Translations under genes and position numbers: made by a program
From: Branchiostoma floridae
Lineage: Eukaryota; Chordata; Leptocardii; Amphioxiformes; Branchiostomatidae
DNA: 64,000 bases
Direction: 5' to 3'
Assembly (NCBI RefSeq): GCF_000003815.2
Contig: NC_049984.1
Span: 14,865,048-14,929,047 of the forward strand
The notes under the pieces: generated by a model
What the model was told of the DNA's origin: nothing
Databases searched by the model: none
The model's input: only the letters and a program-made list of their open reading frames with translations
Part shown: piece after piece, positions 11,392 to 22,904 of the stretch
Numbering within the stretch: position 1 is the first letter of the stretch
Layout: every line of letters starts with the position of its first letter

Positions 11392-11802
11392 CTCACCTTG
11401 GAACTCCGTCGTGCAGAACGTGAGTATAACAACTCCATCGGCGACAACATCAAAAGTCCTGACGACTGCAAACTCCTGTGGTCGGTACTGAAAAACGCTA
11501 CCGGAAAGGGAAGGATGGGTATCCCTTCACGTCTCTACCAGGGTCGTACTCTCGACAAGGACTGCGAGAAGGCTGAACTACTGAACAACATATTCGTTCA
11601 GACAACTATGGACAGCAAACACCCGGACTACATGAAGAGACTACCACTGTACACAGACAACGAGCTCAGCTCCATACAGCTGTCGACCGAGGAGGTCTAC
11701 GACGTGCTACTGGGACTACCAACAAACAAGGCTCCCGGACGGAATAACAAACCGCCTACTCAGAGAAGCAAAACTTACACCACAATGTCTCAGCCTCAAT
11801 AG
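11392..11802 (+). mobile_element. LINE fragment: linker before reverse transcriptase
   Basis: The frame reads ELRRAEREYNNSI, LLWSVLKNATGKGRMGIPSR, EKAELLNNIFVQTT and LLGLPTNKAPGRNNKPP. This is the stretch between endonuclease and reverse transcriptase in CR1/Jockey-group non-LTR elements, with the EKAxLLNxxF and NKAxGxDxxP signatures; the Asp of the last is replaced. The frame ends just where the reverse transcriptase should begin. Truncated and inactive. Confidence 0.75.
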
Positions 11803-11967
11803 CCGTCCGACTCTAAAATAGCATGTCCAGTCTCATGATAGCTCTGGGCTGTGAACTGAGTAAAGTCTCATAACAGTTTTTTATGTATCCTCTTGTGTTG
11901 CTTAAATATTACATTTGTCATTATTTCAGTTAACCAATAATATTCTTTCCATTTCCCCTCTCAAGTC

Positions 11968-14032
11968 ATGAGCTTGCACAGCCTGAGGTGGGAACAGTTA
12001 CCAGCAATTGTTGCCGGCTTGGATGACAACACAGTCATCCTCACAAGCACGGAAGATGGTGTGTTTCCATTTTTCCCACAAAATTGTATTCCTGCTTAAA
12101 CATACACAAAGAGAAGTGTATCAAATAAGTAATGCTGTGCAGTTAATGGTAATGGCCTGCCCCAAGGTGTGTTTGGTGTCATAACGCCATGTACTAGTCT
12201 TTGACAAAACAAGCAAATGAAACCACCAAGTGAACAGGCGGGTGTAAACATTGTTGTTATACAGCCTTTCAGAACTAACCCATATGAAATGTACACATTG
12301 TGTATGATGCAAAGATTCCTAAATGATATACTTGAAAATATATTTGTCAATTTCTGAGGAATGAATTTATTGGTAAAAATTTTGTTTAATATGCACACTT
12401 TTCAAAATTTAAAATAAAGAAAATTAAAGCACATGTTGTTTCAATTCTAATAGAACTCTTTGAGAGACAAAAATTTAATGAAAAAGCATATTTTGAAATA
12501 AATGTACTAGGAAAAATCACAAAGGGAAAGAGAAGGAACACCCACAAAATAGAATTTGTCCAGTTCAAAATGTGTTAAGGAAGTTTGTGAACTTATATGG
12601 TGTGATTTGATTAGATATTCCCCTGTTGCATAATTATGTGGTTTATTGTCCACTACAGACGGTGTGCTTACACTGTGCACATCTGCCACTTCACCCATGG
12701 AACAGGCCAGCACGAGTGGCATGGAACAGGCCAGCACGAGTGGCATGGAACAGGACAGCACGAGTGGCATGGAACAGGACAGCACGAGTAGCATGGAACA
12801 GGCCAGCACGAGTGACATGGAACAGGACAGCACGACTGGCATGGAACAGGACAGCACGAGTGGCATGGAACAGGTCAGCACGAGTGGCATGGAACAGAAT
12901 AGCACGAGTGGCATGGAACAGAATAGCACGAGTGGCATGGAACAGAATAGCACGAGTGGCATGGAACAGAATAGCACGAGTGGCATGGAACAGGCCAGCA
13001 TGAGTGGCATGGAACAGGACAGCACGAGTGGCATGGAACAGGCCAGCACGAGTGGCATGGAACAGGACAGCACAGGTGGCAGCTTAACTCAACCTACGGA
13101 ACAGACCAGCATGAATGGCAGCTTAACTGAACCCACGGATCAGGCCAGCACGAGAGGCAGCTTAAATAAACCCACAGAACAGGCCAGCACGAGGGGCAGC
13201 TCAGCTCAACCCATGGAACAGGCCAGCACGAGGGGCAGCTTAACTCAACCCATGGAACAGGCCAGCACGAGGGGCAGCTCAGCTCAACCCATGGAACTAG
13301 CCCTAGCAACTACCAGACAGCACCCTGCAGAAGCCCTCAGGATGCATAGACAGTTTCGTGAGTGTATTTTTTATAAACAAATGAAATGTGTTAATTGCTT
13401 ATTGTTCATTGACTCTTTTAGTTGTTGACAGGAAGAAATAATTACACTGAACTATCAGACACATAACATACAAAACATATAACATGTCATTAAAAGAATA
13501 ATTAAACGAACACATGTGCCTTTTATTAAGTCCCTCGTGTGCCATTAGCCGAGTTTTGCATGTGTTTCACTAGCTGCTTGGATGTACTCCCAGTTTGCAA
13601 CTCATGCGCTAGTTGGTTCCATTCAGATGGTGGTTGATATGTGAGGGATTTCTTAAGGCTATTTGTTTTTAGTTTCTCCGTTCTAAAGTGTTTCCATGTT
13701 GCATGTCTTGTACGTTCCTTGGGATAAAGTACTTTGTGAAAAGTACACATGTTGCTAAATACATAGAGTCTTTTACTTGTGTGCTAGTCTCAATCAAATA
13801 CCCATCCTGATATTAAGCCAAACTTTTCCAATGACAGTTAAATTCTTCTTAGTGAAGGAAAACACACTCGTAACATTATTTGATGTGTGCTGGCTTTGTA
13901 GGTCCGATCGGGAGGATGCAAGGCCGATACCTGACCAGCCCATACCACCGGGTCTTTTTCCTTCCCAACTCTGGCTGGTATGGCCCATACCTGATGACAT
14001 ACAGACCGAGGGGGAATTTCCACCAGCATTAA
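11968..14032 (+). CDS. Three-exon gene with Ser/Thr-rich coding minisatellite
   Basis: The exons are 11,968-12,058, 12,659-13,357 and 13,902-14,032. All junctions are GT-AG and in phase (split codons G|AC and C|GT), and the last exon ends at TAA. The first ATG is at 11,968, but a possible acceptor (CTCTCAAG) lies 2 bases upstream, so more 5' exons may exist. Exon 1 reads RWEQLPAIVAGLDDNTVIL. Exon 2 holds 16 copies of an 8-residue repeat (GMEQ-A/D/N-STS, 24 bp) and then about 5.5 copies of a related 13-residue repeat of the form SLTQPMEQASTRG (39 bp). Exon 3 is aromatic-rich (RYLTSPYHRVFFLPNSGWYG). No known domain was recognised. It may be an independent gene or the 5' part of the same element as the downstream DUF6589-like gene. 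Confidence 0.55.
12659..13300 (+). repeat. Coding minisatellite, 24-bp units then 39-bp units
   Basis: The 24-bp unit (GGCATGGAACAGGCCAGCAC plus GAGT) repeats 16 times from about 12,697. It then gives way to a 39-bp unit that keeps the GAACAGGCCAGCACGAG core and adds GGCAGCTTAACTCAACCCA. Both lengths are multiples of 3 and no stop occurs in the plus frame. Confidence 0.9.
13530..13760 (-). mobile_element. Probable LINE C-terminal tail fragment
   Basis: The minus-strand frame reads LKKSLTYQPPSEWNQLAHEL and STSKQLVKHMQ. This resembles the carboxyl tail of many non-LTR reverse-transcriptase proteins, where a pattern close to WNxLPxxLR...SLxxFKxxLK occurs. It lies inside the intron between 13,357 and 13,902. 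The fragment is short, so the call is tentative. Confidence 0.4.
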
Positions 14033-14599
14033 GATTGCCACGAGCTACTTTCTATACCCTTTGTTAAGAATGAAAGAATAGAAAGATCACGCCACGTCAC
14101 CAAACGAGTTCCCTATTGACGCTTAGGCAGACAAGGAAACAACTAGGAATCATAGCATGTGTAAGATGCTATCATAGGGAACTCATGCGGTGACGTGGCG
14201 TAATCTTGAATACTGTTGTCTTCAAATATTAACTTGCTACATATAAGGAACAAGAGTTAGACTAAGTACGAAATATGTGTTACATGAACAAGTAAACAAA
14301 TAATATGGTAACAACAACTTGAAATAGAGTTCTTTTGTAACCTTGCATTAGGTTGGAAGATTTCAACCTGTCATCACATGAGGTTGGTAAATACCTGAAG
14401 GCAGAATTCCCCATCGTCAGAGTGAAAAGAGGAAGGACTGCCGGAACGGCATACTCGGGTGTATCCCTCTTTCAGCCGATCCCAAGATCAACTTTGCTGC
14501 CTATTCAGCTCGGCTTAACTGGGCCACACCAATTCAACCCTTTCCACAGCTACAGTCATGCTTCAGCGGTAGGTTTTTCGTCTGCAACGCTGCATGCGC

Positions 14600-15165
14600 A
14601 CCAAGGCTTCAGCTATGTCCACAGTCCACACCGTCCAGTCACTCAATCAACACTGTCGTCATCGACAAACAAGCCTGCGGTAGGTTTCTCAACGCTGCAA
14701 GGTGGATTCAACTCAGTCCACACCGTCCAGTCGCTCAATCAACACTGTCGTCATCGACAAACAAGCCTGCGGTAGGTTTCTCAACGCTGCAAGATGGATT
14801 CAGCTCAGTCCACACCGTCCAGCCTGCGGTAGGTTTCTCAACGGTGCAAGATGGATTCAACTCAGTCCACACCGTCCAGTCGCTCAATCAACACTGTCGT
14901 CATCGACAAACCAGCCTGCGGTAGGTTTCTCAACGGTGCAAGATGGATTCAACTCAGTCCACACCGTCCAGTCGCTCAATCAACACTGTCGTCATCGACA
15001 AACAAGCCTGCGGTAGGTTTCTCAACGCTGCAAGATGGATTCAGCTCAGTCCACACCGTCCAGCCTGCGGTAGGTTTCTCAACGGTGCAAGATGGATTCA
15101 ACTCAGTCCACACCATCCAGTCGCCCAATCAACACTGTCGTCATCGACAAACCAGCCATTTGGCG
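14600..15165 (+). repeat. Higher-order 92/149-bp tandem repeat in a coding exon
   Basis: TCGCTCAATCAACACTGTCG or a near variant occurs at 14,639, 14,731, 14,880, 14,972 and 15,121, spaced 92, 149, 92 and 149 bp. The long unit equals the short one plus 57 bp. None of 92, 149 or 241 is a multiple of 3, so successive copies are read in different frames and the frame entering the array stops at 14,775. Each unit carries GCGGTAGGTTTCTCAACG, a donor-like GTAGGT. Confidence 0.85.
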
Positions 15166-18164
15166 ATGATGTTGTGAAGTTATGGAAGAAAATAGAATGT
15201 AAGAACACAACTACAGAAGCACGCCAAGCAGCAGCCATCTTGGATGGGGCCACAATGGGGAACAAACTGCAGATGGAGATAACTGCCGCTTTGCTCCAAC
15301 AACAGCCCACTATCAACCACAATCAGAACAATATCCGACATTCTGCAATTCAGCGTCCAGGACACCACTGCTTACATGATGACAAATGCGCCAACAATAT
15401 ACAGCCTAATCAGCAACTTGATAACACCAACATACAAAAGAAGCACAGAGGACCGGTCGCAGTCTTTAGCCATAGTAATAATATCAACCATAGCCAACCA
15501 CCACAGCCACAAGACAACAGGAATCCAGACCATCCTGTCACTGGGATCCATGGCAAGAACTTGTAATAACCAGGTATGTGTTTATTAGCCAATTAATTGC
15601 ATGTCGGATAAATGCACACTCCGGTCAATTGCATAAAGTCCCCAAATTCCCAACAAACTCCCATTCACTCCATTGTTAGTGGCTTTGCTTATCTGCACAA
15701 CGAAAAACCACCAATGCCGGATAATGGCACATAATTTTGTCAAACATTGTGGACAAACAGACTCAATAAAATTTGTTCTCTACCCCCCATTGTTTACTTA
15801 TTGTAATTGAGATTGCGGGGAAAGACTTTTGCGTGAATGAGAGAAATTAAAAAGTTTTAAGTTCTTGGCATCCAGTTGGAAACCACACAGTGACTCTGGT
15901 CCTATAGACGGTAGTAGCAGTCTCTTTGAGCAGTGCGTCACTTTTGTGATATCAACTGTCAGTCAGTGCCTGCCCTCTGGATACAGCACAGTGTACTACC
16001 ATAGTGTTGGCAGTCAAACCTTTCCCAGCATTAGACAGGACACTACTCTGGACTGATCCATAATCATGGACGTGTCACAGTGCACAGTCAGCTGAAACGT
16101 ATACGGTCCAACTTTTTAACTCCGCATTATTGCACACGCCGGACAATTGCACGAAAAACGCTGGCAAATTGGTTGTGCAATTAAGCGGCTTCTACTGTAT
16201 TTGAAGGATTTTGTGTCTCTTTGTTGGTGATCAGTTTTTGTTGGGTGTGCTGAGTCCATACTTTCTATGTCTTTACTATTTTTAAACAACCATTTTTGAT
16301 ATATTCATTCTTTTCAGGTACAGACGGTCCTGAACCATGCGGACATGGCAGTGTCGAAGATTATCAAAGATTACGCTGCCCAGATGCGGTCCACCCCCAT
16401 CCCAAGTGAAGGGCAGATATGGGCATATGATAACCTTAATATCATGGTGCGGGTGCAACAAATCAGAAAAGGTATGGTATGAACATTTGAGACTTTTAGC
16501 ATATGTATATTTTGCATTGATCTTGAATCTTGAGTTTTTACCACTCTATCTGTATTTTCTATGTCGTATAACACAGAGATTATAAATGGTCTGGATGTAG
16601 CATACCATTGCTCTGCTTTAACTGAGTTATTTTACCATCCTTTGTATAGGACACCACGGGGAGATGAAGATTTGGACCACACGTTTGTCGGTGCCATTGA
16701 GGTACAACCCTCCTGCTGAGCTGTCCTCAGAACCTGCGGTAAGATTTTATATCCAAGTTCCCTTCTTCGCCTACCAAAAGGGCTTGATTGTAAAGTTTGG
16801 TGTACATGTTCTTCCACACGAAATTGTTTATAGTATCTTTTTCTACTATTAATGCATGATATTCTGTTACATTCTACAGGGAAGACGCAGGGATCTCTGT
16901 GCAGCAGACCTGCTGCCTTCCAGAGAGGACATGGACAGCCTAAAAGGCAGATTGGCAATACATGTGAAGAAGCTGTTGTGCACACACTTCACCAGGTTCA
17001 AGGATCTCAGCCGACCCCAACCTAGCAGGGCAGTTACAAAGTCTACATACCGCCCCCTGGAACTGATGGACAAGGATGAGGCTAAGACCTCGGACAATAT
17101 CAAGATTTTGAGAGAATTCGCTACAGAGGCGGGGATGACACCAGACCACTGCCCTGATCAGGTTTGATTCCAGCTATGAACTTATTTATGTGAAAGTGTG
17201 TGTTTTTGTAAGTTGATGTAATAAGATTCTTCATAATCTTTCATCATTGCTGCTCTAACTTTCTATTGAAGTCTTGCAAAACAAATATCTTTACTAGTAT
17301 CAATATCTATAATCGATGTATTAATGAGCATCATTTGTTTAGGACATTATGTGATAATACAGTAATGCAGGACCCCTTTTAGCAGACTTGACAGATGTCA
17401 TGTGATTGTTGCCTCTCTGTTGTCTGTAGGAAATTGTTGGAGACCAAGCGACTTGCAAAAACATACGAGGAGCAAAACGTTTCCGGCAGCATGATGAAGA
17501 TGATCTGGAAAGGTTGCAGTGGGCAAAGGAGTGTCCAGGTGAGTTCATTTGGAAGTTTTCTGGTGATGTCAGAGGGTGGCTGGGAAGCGTGTAGTCAACT
17601 TGTTTTATGACGACATGTACATGTGCCAGTTTGTGTCAGTCTGTATAATATTATGTTTTCACTAGTTGTGATTTGTATTTCATCCTTAACCCATGTTTAT
17701 GTAGGTTCCACTTTCAGTGGGAGACTGGAAAGTGTCTCTCCATGACGAACTGGTCTTCCTCGCGTAATGTAGAGACACTAAGCCACCTCAGGGATTTAGT
17801 CGACAGAAGAAATGTACGTCGACAGATTAGGTACGTACCTATTCATATTGTGTAACCCATTCAATGCCTGTCATACAGATGTAAATTCTGACCATATGCA
17901 TAAAATATAGATTTCAATGATTTTGATCTGATTACATAATATTCATTTTAATTATGTCCATGTTTTGCTGTCATCACTACAGGGAAAAACTACAATGCAC
18001 TTGATGAGTTTCTTCATCATGCGTGCAGGGCACACCTGACAGCAGCCCTGTTACAGCATCTCGGTATGGAGTCTCCATCAAACGAGCTGCCAGGAACAAG
18101 TGAAGAGGAGCTGGATGGCATTATAGAGTCCTTCTTGCTGTGCAGGTATTTGTTGTTTGCCTTG

Positions 18165-18538
18165 AACGTGCCAGCTGAATTTACTATATATAATAATGCC
18201 CAGATAACAATAGTTTGTCACGATTTCTACTACATTACTATACAGGAAATGGCAGTCTTTAGGCAGACGACCTCCCTTACTAAAGACAATTACTTTTGTC
18301 TTCTTAAGATTTACATTCAAATGCCACGATTTACAATAGGTTTCTAATCTACATAAAGATGTTTGTAGACCTTGCTCGGTTTCAGAGAGAAGCACAAGAT
18401 CGTCTGGATATAATAAGCAGGACACTATCTTATTATACAATGTTGGAGGACTACAATCATAATCATTAAACTCGTCTATTAAATCACTTATGAATAAATT
18501 AAACAAAGTAGGACTAAGATTTATTGATCTCTTGCCTT
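18165..18538 (-). mobile_element. Antisense LINE reverse-transcriptase fragment
   Basis: The minus-strand frame gives LSPTLFNLFISDL, then CLLYPDDLVLLSETEQGLQT, WHLNVNLKKTKVIVFSK and NYCYLGIIIYS. These are the reverse-transcriptase palm and following block of a non-LTR element. The catalytic YADD box is YPDD here. Both ends are truncated. It sits in the DUF6589-like gene, behind the exon ending at 18,145 and antisense to it, so it is a later insertion. Inactive. Confidence 0.75.
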
Positions 18539-19260
18539 TTTAGGAACGTTTTGTGTTACCTTGTCCGCGTGCAAGAGGTCATGGGAGGTTCATTACAATA
18601 GATTTATTCACCGTCGATCGCACGAGCCTCGCTTATATGTGACGGGGGCAGTTTTTGGGCGAAAAATACGCAAGACCATCTGAAGGTCTTAAAATCAGCC
18701 GGCCTTCCTGTGATCGCGAAGTACGTGCGAAGATCGTATATAATGTGAGGGGAGCACAAAATGACGAAGCTTTGGTCTCACGCCAAATGAGAGCAAAGCA
18801 GTCGCCAGACATTATTACAGCAACTGTGGGGAATTCCCTTGCTCGCTGCGCTCACTCACAGTTTAGGTCGCAGTGTGACGTCTTGACAGTCTTTTACTAA
18901 CGATGCTTTTTTTTAATATTGGCAGTTTCTCATGTCCCAATATGAGCTAGCAGCAAACGCCAAACGTCCGAACAATGAGCTGGCCAAATTGAAAAGCTAC
19001 ATCGGTCTGCGGAACAAGGGAGATGAAAGGCCAAGAGGACTCACCAATAGTACAAAAGAAAGGGCAAGAGCAACCGACACAAACGCACCTGGCACAAGCT
19101 CACCTGACTCTGAAGGTGAGCATCATTTAAGTCTCACAAAAGTTCACTTTCATGAAATAGAACTCATCTATGTTCAAAATTGAATCAATGATAAGAGGAA
19201 TTTTCGAAAGAATACTGAGAAAAGAGACTGTTTAGTCACAGGTGCAGAGGTTGCTATATT

Positions 19261-19541
19261 TACCTTCGCCAAGAAGTTTATATTTTGGGTAGCGTTTGTA
19301 TGTATGTATGTAGAAGACCAGCACATCTCGATAACACTTGGATGGATGGATTGATATTCGGTATGTGGGTAGGTCTTGATGGGACCTGAAAACATTAATT
19401 ATGCAAATGAGGAATTCATCAATGAATATAATTTATGCAAATGAGGTCCTTATTTGCATAATTATTGGAAAACAGAATTTATACAGCAGTTGTAAAGGGT
19501 AGATTCATTTGGTGAAGGTATGGGGTCGTGGAACTCTTGTT
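19261..19541. mobile_element. Short MITE with TACCTTCGCCA TIR
   Basis: It starts TACCTTCGCCA and ends TGGTGAAGGTA, followed by GGTCGTGGAACTCTTG, a flank also seen after the element ending at 50,718. The interior has ATTATGCAAATGAGGAATTC and TCCTTATTTGCATAATTATT modules. It lies in the intron before the last exon of the DUF6589-like gene. It is a short relative of the two larger elements at 47.9-50.7 kb. Confidence 0.75.
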
Positions 19542-19932
19542 TAATGTATAATTGCTATCCGTCAGTTACAATTTGCTTTACCGCCAGATATTACAGGGGA
19601 CGGTGCAATTCCGGCTAGGACTGAGAAGAAAACGGTGCAGGAAGAAAGTGGCAACAAGCAGAAGTCTTTGGAACTCGTAGGAACACTTGACTCAGAGAGC
19701 TCAACATTGGATTTGACTGATATGGTGCTGTTCAACAGAAAAGTTACAGTTTAACAAAAAACTTTGTGTGTTTGGACCCTTATTGTGTTTTTTGGTAAAT
19801 CTGCAGGGGCCGATCGTGTGTACGTGTGTCGCAGCGATGCCACAGTTAAAGGTCTTGGAAGTCAAATTGTGCTTTGTACATGATTAAGCTATTCAATTTT
19901 TTCCTCATAAAATGACTTGCCTTTATTTCCAG

Positions 19933-20883
19933 GAAGCAGGAAAGAAGTTGAAAGCGTTAGTTCCGAAGATGCAACTACCTGCCATGAAGCCAAGTATGTT
20001 GAGTTCAAAACATTCAATTTTCAAAGCAATTTCATAATAAAAAAATTCCTCACTTGTATAATGCACCACCTATCGACAAATGAAAACTGTAGCTACTTTT
20101 GGATTGAGCGCACCTATGTACCTAGATATTTGTCAACACAATATACAGTATATTCCTCAATTCTCTTTATTGAACAAGATGCACGCACTACATCTAAGGA
20201 TGACTTATTGTTTTCTTTCTTATTAAAGTCCTGTATTTTTGTTTGTTTCCTTAATATAGGGTTTCGACAACAACAAAACGTGCAAGTTGCATTGCAGCTT
20301 CTTGCTGTCGTTCCATACGTGGCAAACATCGTCAGCGAGTCATTTGAAAAGTCAAATGGAACAGAGGACGCTGCACTTTTCAGCGATGGCGACAAAACTA
20401 TTCTGAAAGCCATTAACAGTGTATGTGAATCATCAGAACAATTTGTGTTGACTAGTATCGAGCACTTTTCACTTTATGACAATTCCTTTAACATGGATGT
20501 ATTTGTTGATCGCAATATGAGAAGCAGGCTACTTTAGGATCATCCTTAAAATCTTGCATGGAAATCTTGAGAAAAAAGCCTTGACCTTGTCATCACACGT
20601 CATAATGATAGTCAGGCAAATGTATGTTCACCAAAAGTTTATGAACCGACAGGAAAGAAATATATAGGAGGTACCATAGGTGATAGACGTTTTCAATGGC
20701 CGATATAATGACATATTTTGAATTTCAGAACGACGTTGATGACGCTGATTCGGTAAGATTTGCTTGGTCCGAATTTCAAAGACAGATGGCAGTGATGGCA
20801 TTTTATGAACGCCTAGTGGACGACCCATCCTACTCTTCGAGTGCACAAAAATCGTATGACCATTACGTCCGATGGTATCAATG
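19933..20883 (+). CDS. Unidentified exon-like ORFs
   Basis: Three blocks look coding. 19,933-19,992 (after TTTCCAG) reads SRKEVESVSSEDATTCHEA. About 20,260-20,537 reads VQVALQLLAVVPYVANIVSE and TILKAINSVCESSEQFVL, then a stop. About 20,723-20,883 (after TTTCAG, before TAA) reads VRFAWSEFQRQMAVMAFYER and HYVRWYQW. I do not recognise a family. Phase between the first two blocks does not fit, so whether they belong to one gene is uncertain. They could be remnants of the same element as the flanking genes. Confidence 0.35.
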
Positions 20884-21446
20884 GTAAGCTTGTAAGTTTC
20901 ATATTTGTTATATGTGATGAGTGTTCGCATCTGTATCATATCTATTTCCCTTTGCCGCATTTGTATGGAGTTTGGCAAGTCGTCTGCACGCAGATGCGTT
21001 AACATTCCCCTTTTTCACAGTAGATATTTTTATATTTGATGTAATGTTTTTTGAGATCACCACTACGTCCTTCTGTATTATCTACTTATCAAGATTTGCC
21101 AAAATACATACCATGTGTTGACACAATCTCTCGCTGGCTGGGGTTAATGATCCCTCCAGGGCGGCGGAAATTGTTTCTTGTTACTGTTAGGAGACACTAT
21201 TTCACGGCGACCACACCCGTATTGTGGCCCAGGTCTGCCTTATCTCCGTGTGTTGGGCCTTGTGGTAATTTGATATTGCCAAGTAGATGTTGCGTGATAT
21301 TCTCTGATCTAAAAACCACCCCACCCCAAAAACATTGACAGAAGTGTAGCCTTAATGTTCGTTGCTACACAGGATAAGTAAATGCTGTATAGCCAAAAAA
21401 TTCAAATCGCATCACAGCTTAATCTCACTGTCCTTTGTGATTGCAG

Positions 21447-21620
21447 ACTTTCCCCGGGGCCAGGGTATTGGCGATTTAACAAATCCCTTCTCAAGGACAA
21501 AGTTTTCTGCTTTCGTTTCGAAAACAATGTCGGCACTGCAAACCCACAGATAGTTTGGGATGCATCTTTCGAGGACATTGCATCTAATTCTCCAGTTATA
21601 AAAAATACTGCCAAACAAAA
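21447..21620 (+). mobile_element. LINE fragment (endonuclease-RT linker)
   Basis: The frame reads GPGYWRFNKSLLKDKVF and NPQIVWDASFEDIA. The GPGxWxxNxSLLxD motif lies just after the endonuclease domain of many L1-like and RTE-like non-LTR retrotransposons, followed by a W-D block. It abuts a copy of the repeat at 21,605. Short and inactive. Confidence 0.6.
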
Positions 21621-21735
21621 TTGAAATTAATACTGTTCATTTTGGGATTTGCAGCTGACAGCACTGGAAGTCAAGACTCCTGTACAAAAGTGTCTAGTGG
21701 CAAAATATATAAGATACTTCAAAGACTTGTCTCTG
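21605..21735 (+). repeat. Dispersed repeat family, copy 1 of 3
   Basis: AATTAATACTGTT, GATTTGCAGCTGACAG and CTGGAAGTCAAG are shared, with mismatches, with about 26,490-26,710 and 32,540-32,760. All three have an acceptor-like TTTGCA(A/G) before CTGAC(A/T)G. Here the block leads into the helicase frame (LTALEVK...). Confidence 0.7.
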
Positions 21736-21971
21736 ATGCAAGATCAACTGAAACGTCAAAAGAGAAGAGGGCTTTCAGCGGTATAGATAGGCGAGACGCA
21801 CAAAGACCCAGAGATCAAGCGAGGCGTTGTGAATGGTAAATACAGCCTGGTCTTCGCGTCTCCAGAAGACTTGCTGAACTAGAAACCATGGCGGGGTATG
21901 CTAACCAGCTCCACTTACCGGGAGAAGCTTGTCGGCGTGGCGGTAGATGAGGCGCATTGTGTAACAACTTG
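21650..21971 (+). pseudogene. RecQ-like helicase copy 2, motifs Ia-II (stops)
   Basis: One frame reads SLMQDQLKRQKRRGLSAV, stop (TAG 21,784), IGETHKDPEIKRGVV, GKYSLVFASPEDLLN, stop (TAG 21,880), then EKLVGVAVDEAHCVTTW, and a GTAAGT donor at 21,972. LMQDQ (Ia), FASPE (Ib) and VDEAHC (II) are standard RecQ helicase landmarks in the right order. The Trp codon is split TG|G, as in copy 1. Two in-frame stops show decay. Confidence 0.75.
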
Positions 21972-22045
21972 GTAAGTCACAATGGAAAGTAAATCACAAT
22001 GTATGATTCCGTGGTATGATATCGATGGAAAATGCATGAATCTAA

Positions 22046-22404
22046 GGCCACACCAATTTAATTTCTTGGTTCACGGATTCGCTCGCTCCTATTTTTTGGA
22101 AAAAAAAAATAATAAAAATTACCACTCAGCAAATTTTCACCATTAATGAAGCCATTCACCAACTTTCTGGTGTAGCAAATTGGCCTTTATATTATAAGCT
22201 CCTTAAAGTGTGGGTACAGGTGCTGTTACTGTACAATAATAGTGTTTTTGTACTTTTTTCAAGCTGAAAACTTGTTTTCTTTATGTTTTGGATTAGTCGT
22301 TACCTTTACCCCAACCATTTTACAATTTTTATTTTTATTTCGCCCTCTCGCTCCATATTTTTTATAAAAAAATCCGTGAACCAAGAAATTAAATTGGTGT
22401 GGCC
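22046..22404. mobile_element. Harbinger-type MITE (359 bp, TAA target duplication)
   Basis: The TIR of about 34 bp, starting GGCCACACCAATTTAATTTC, is repeated inverted at the right end (GAAATTAAATTGGTGTGGCC). It is flanked by TAA on both sides (22,043-22,045 and 22,405-22,407). A 3-bp TWA duplication is typical of PIF/Harbinger elements. The element sits in the intron between helicase motifs II and III. No ORF. Confidence 0.85.
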
Positions 22405-22904
22405 TAACGGGAAGATTCAGGTTCATGTGGAAGATCGGTGTATTTGCGTATTAAAATACGTAGGTATAACTTTGTTACAGGAGTTAAAAATGGGAGGGGG
22501 GTATATCGCGAGATTTTGTGTAAACACAGGCTAGCTTCCGCGTTGTAACTTTTGTCTTGTTAACCTCGATGTACCGCGCGCGGTAAGATACGTGTTGTAA
22601 GGCGTGCTTTTGTAAATTATGGACAAGAAGACGTGCACACGAAGTTAAGATAAATTAGATGCTCTTTCCTTTTTTTGTTGAAAAAAAGACAAACTTATGC
22701 AGTTTCTAGTTGTAATGATGTTATGAAACTATTAGCATATATATAACGTTTTATGTTAGATTCTTTGTCTAAGTCAATAAAGGTTAACCTAATTACACAA
22801 TAGGATATTCGCCCTTTTTCTATATCTGGCACCCTGATTGGATGAAAAATCAGTTAATTTTTGAACTTGAGTATCTTAATCACAATGTCTATTTTGGTTG
22901 ACAG

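Larger units (their letters stand above)
14352..19754 (+). pseudogene. DUF6589-like multi-exon gene, frame-damaged
   Basis: The exons read: 14,352-15,573 (internal repeat, frame change); 16,318-16,471 (WAYDNLNIMVRVQQIRK); 16,650-16,738; 16,880-17,161 (STYRPLELMDKDEAKTSDNI); 17,430-17,538 (EIVGDQATCKNIRGAKRFR); 17,705-17,830; 17,983-18,145 (LDEFLHHACRAHLTAALLQH); 18,926-19,115; 19,588-19,754, ending TAA. Junctions from 15,573 to 17,538, and the last one, are GT-AG and phase-consistent. The YDN, KDExK and GDQxT blocks in this order match my memory of DUF6589, a family of uncharacterised, probably transposon-derived proteins. Damage: the frame shifts between MGNKLQMEITAALLQ and DILQFSVQDTTAYMM; exon 17,705 is open only in a frame its neighbours do not use; and a LINE fragment lies behind exon 17,983. 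Pseudogene or indel-ridden assembly cannot be separated by eye. Confidence 0.6.

Noticed and set aside
13094-13309. Minus-strand ORF through the 39-bp repeats, and minus-strand ORF 12,507-13,073
   Set aside because: Mirror frames of the plus-strand minisatellite; the plus frame has phase-consistent flanking exons.
13777-14067. Plus ORF of 96 residues over exon 3 of the minisatellite gene
   Set aside because: It is in a different phase from the one set by the upstream exon junction.
20628-21005. Minus-strand ORF of 125 residues
   Set aside because: Lies opposite a plus-strand exon-like frame with splice sites; no motif.
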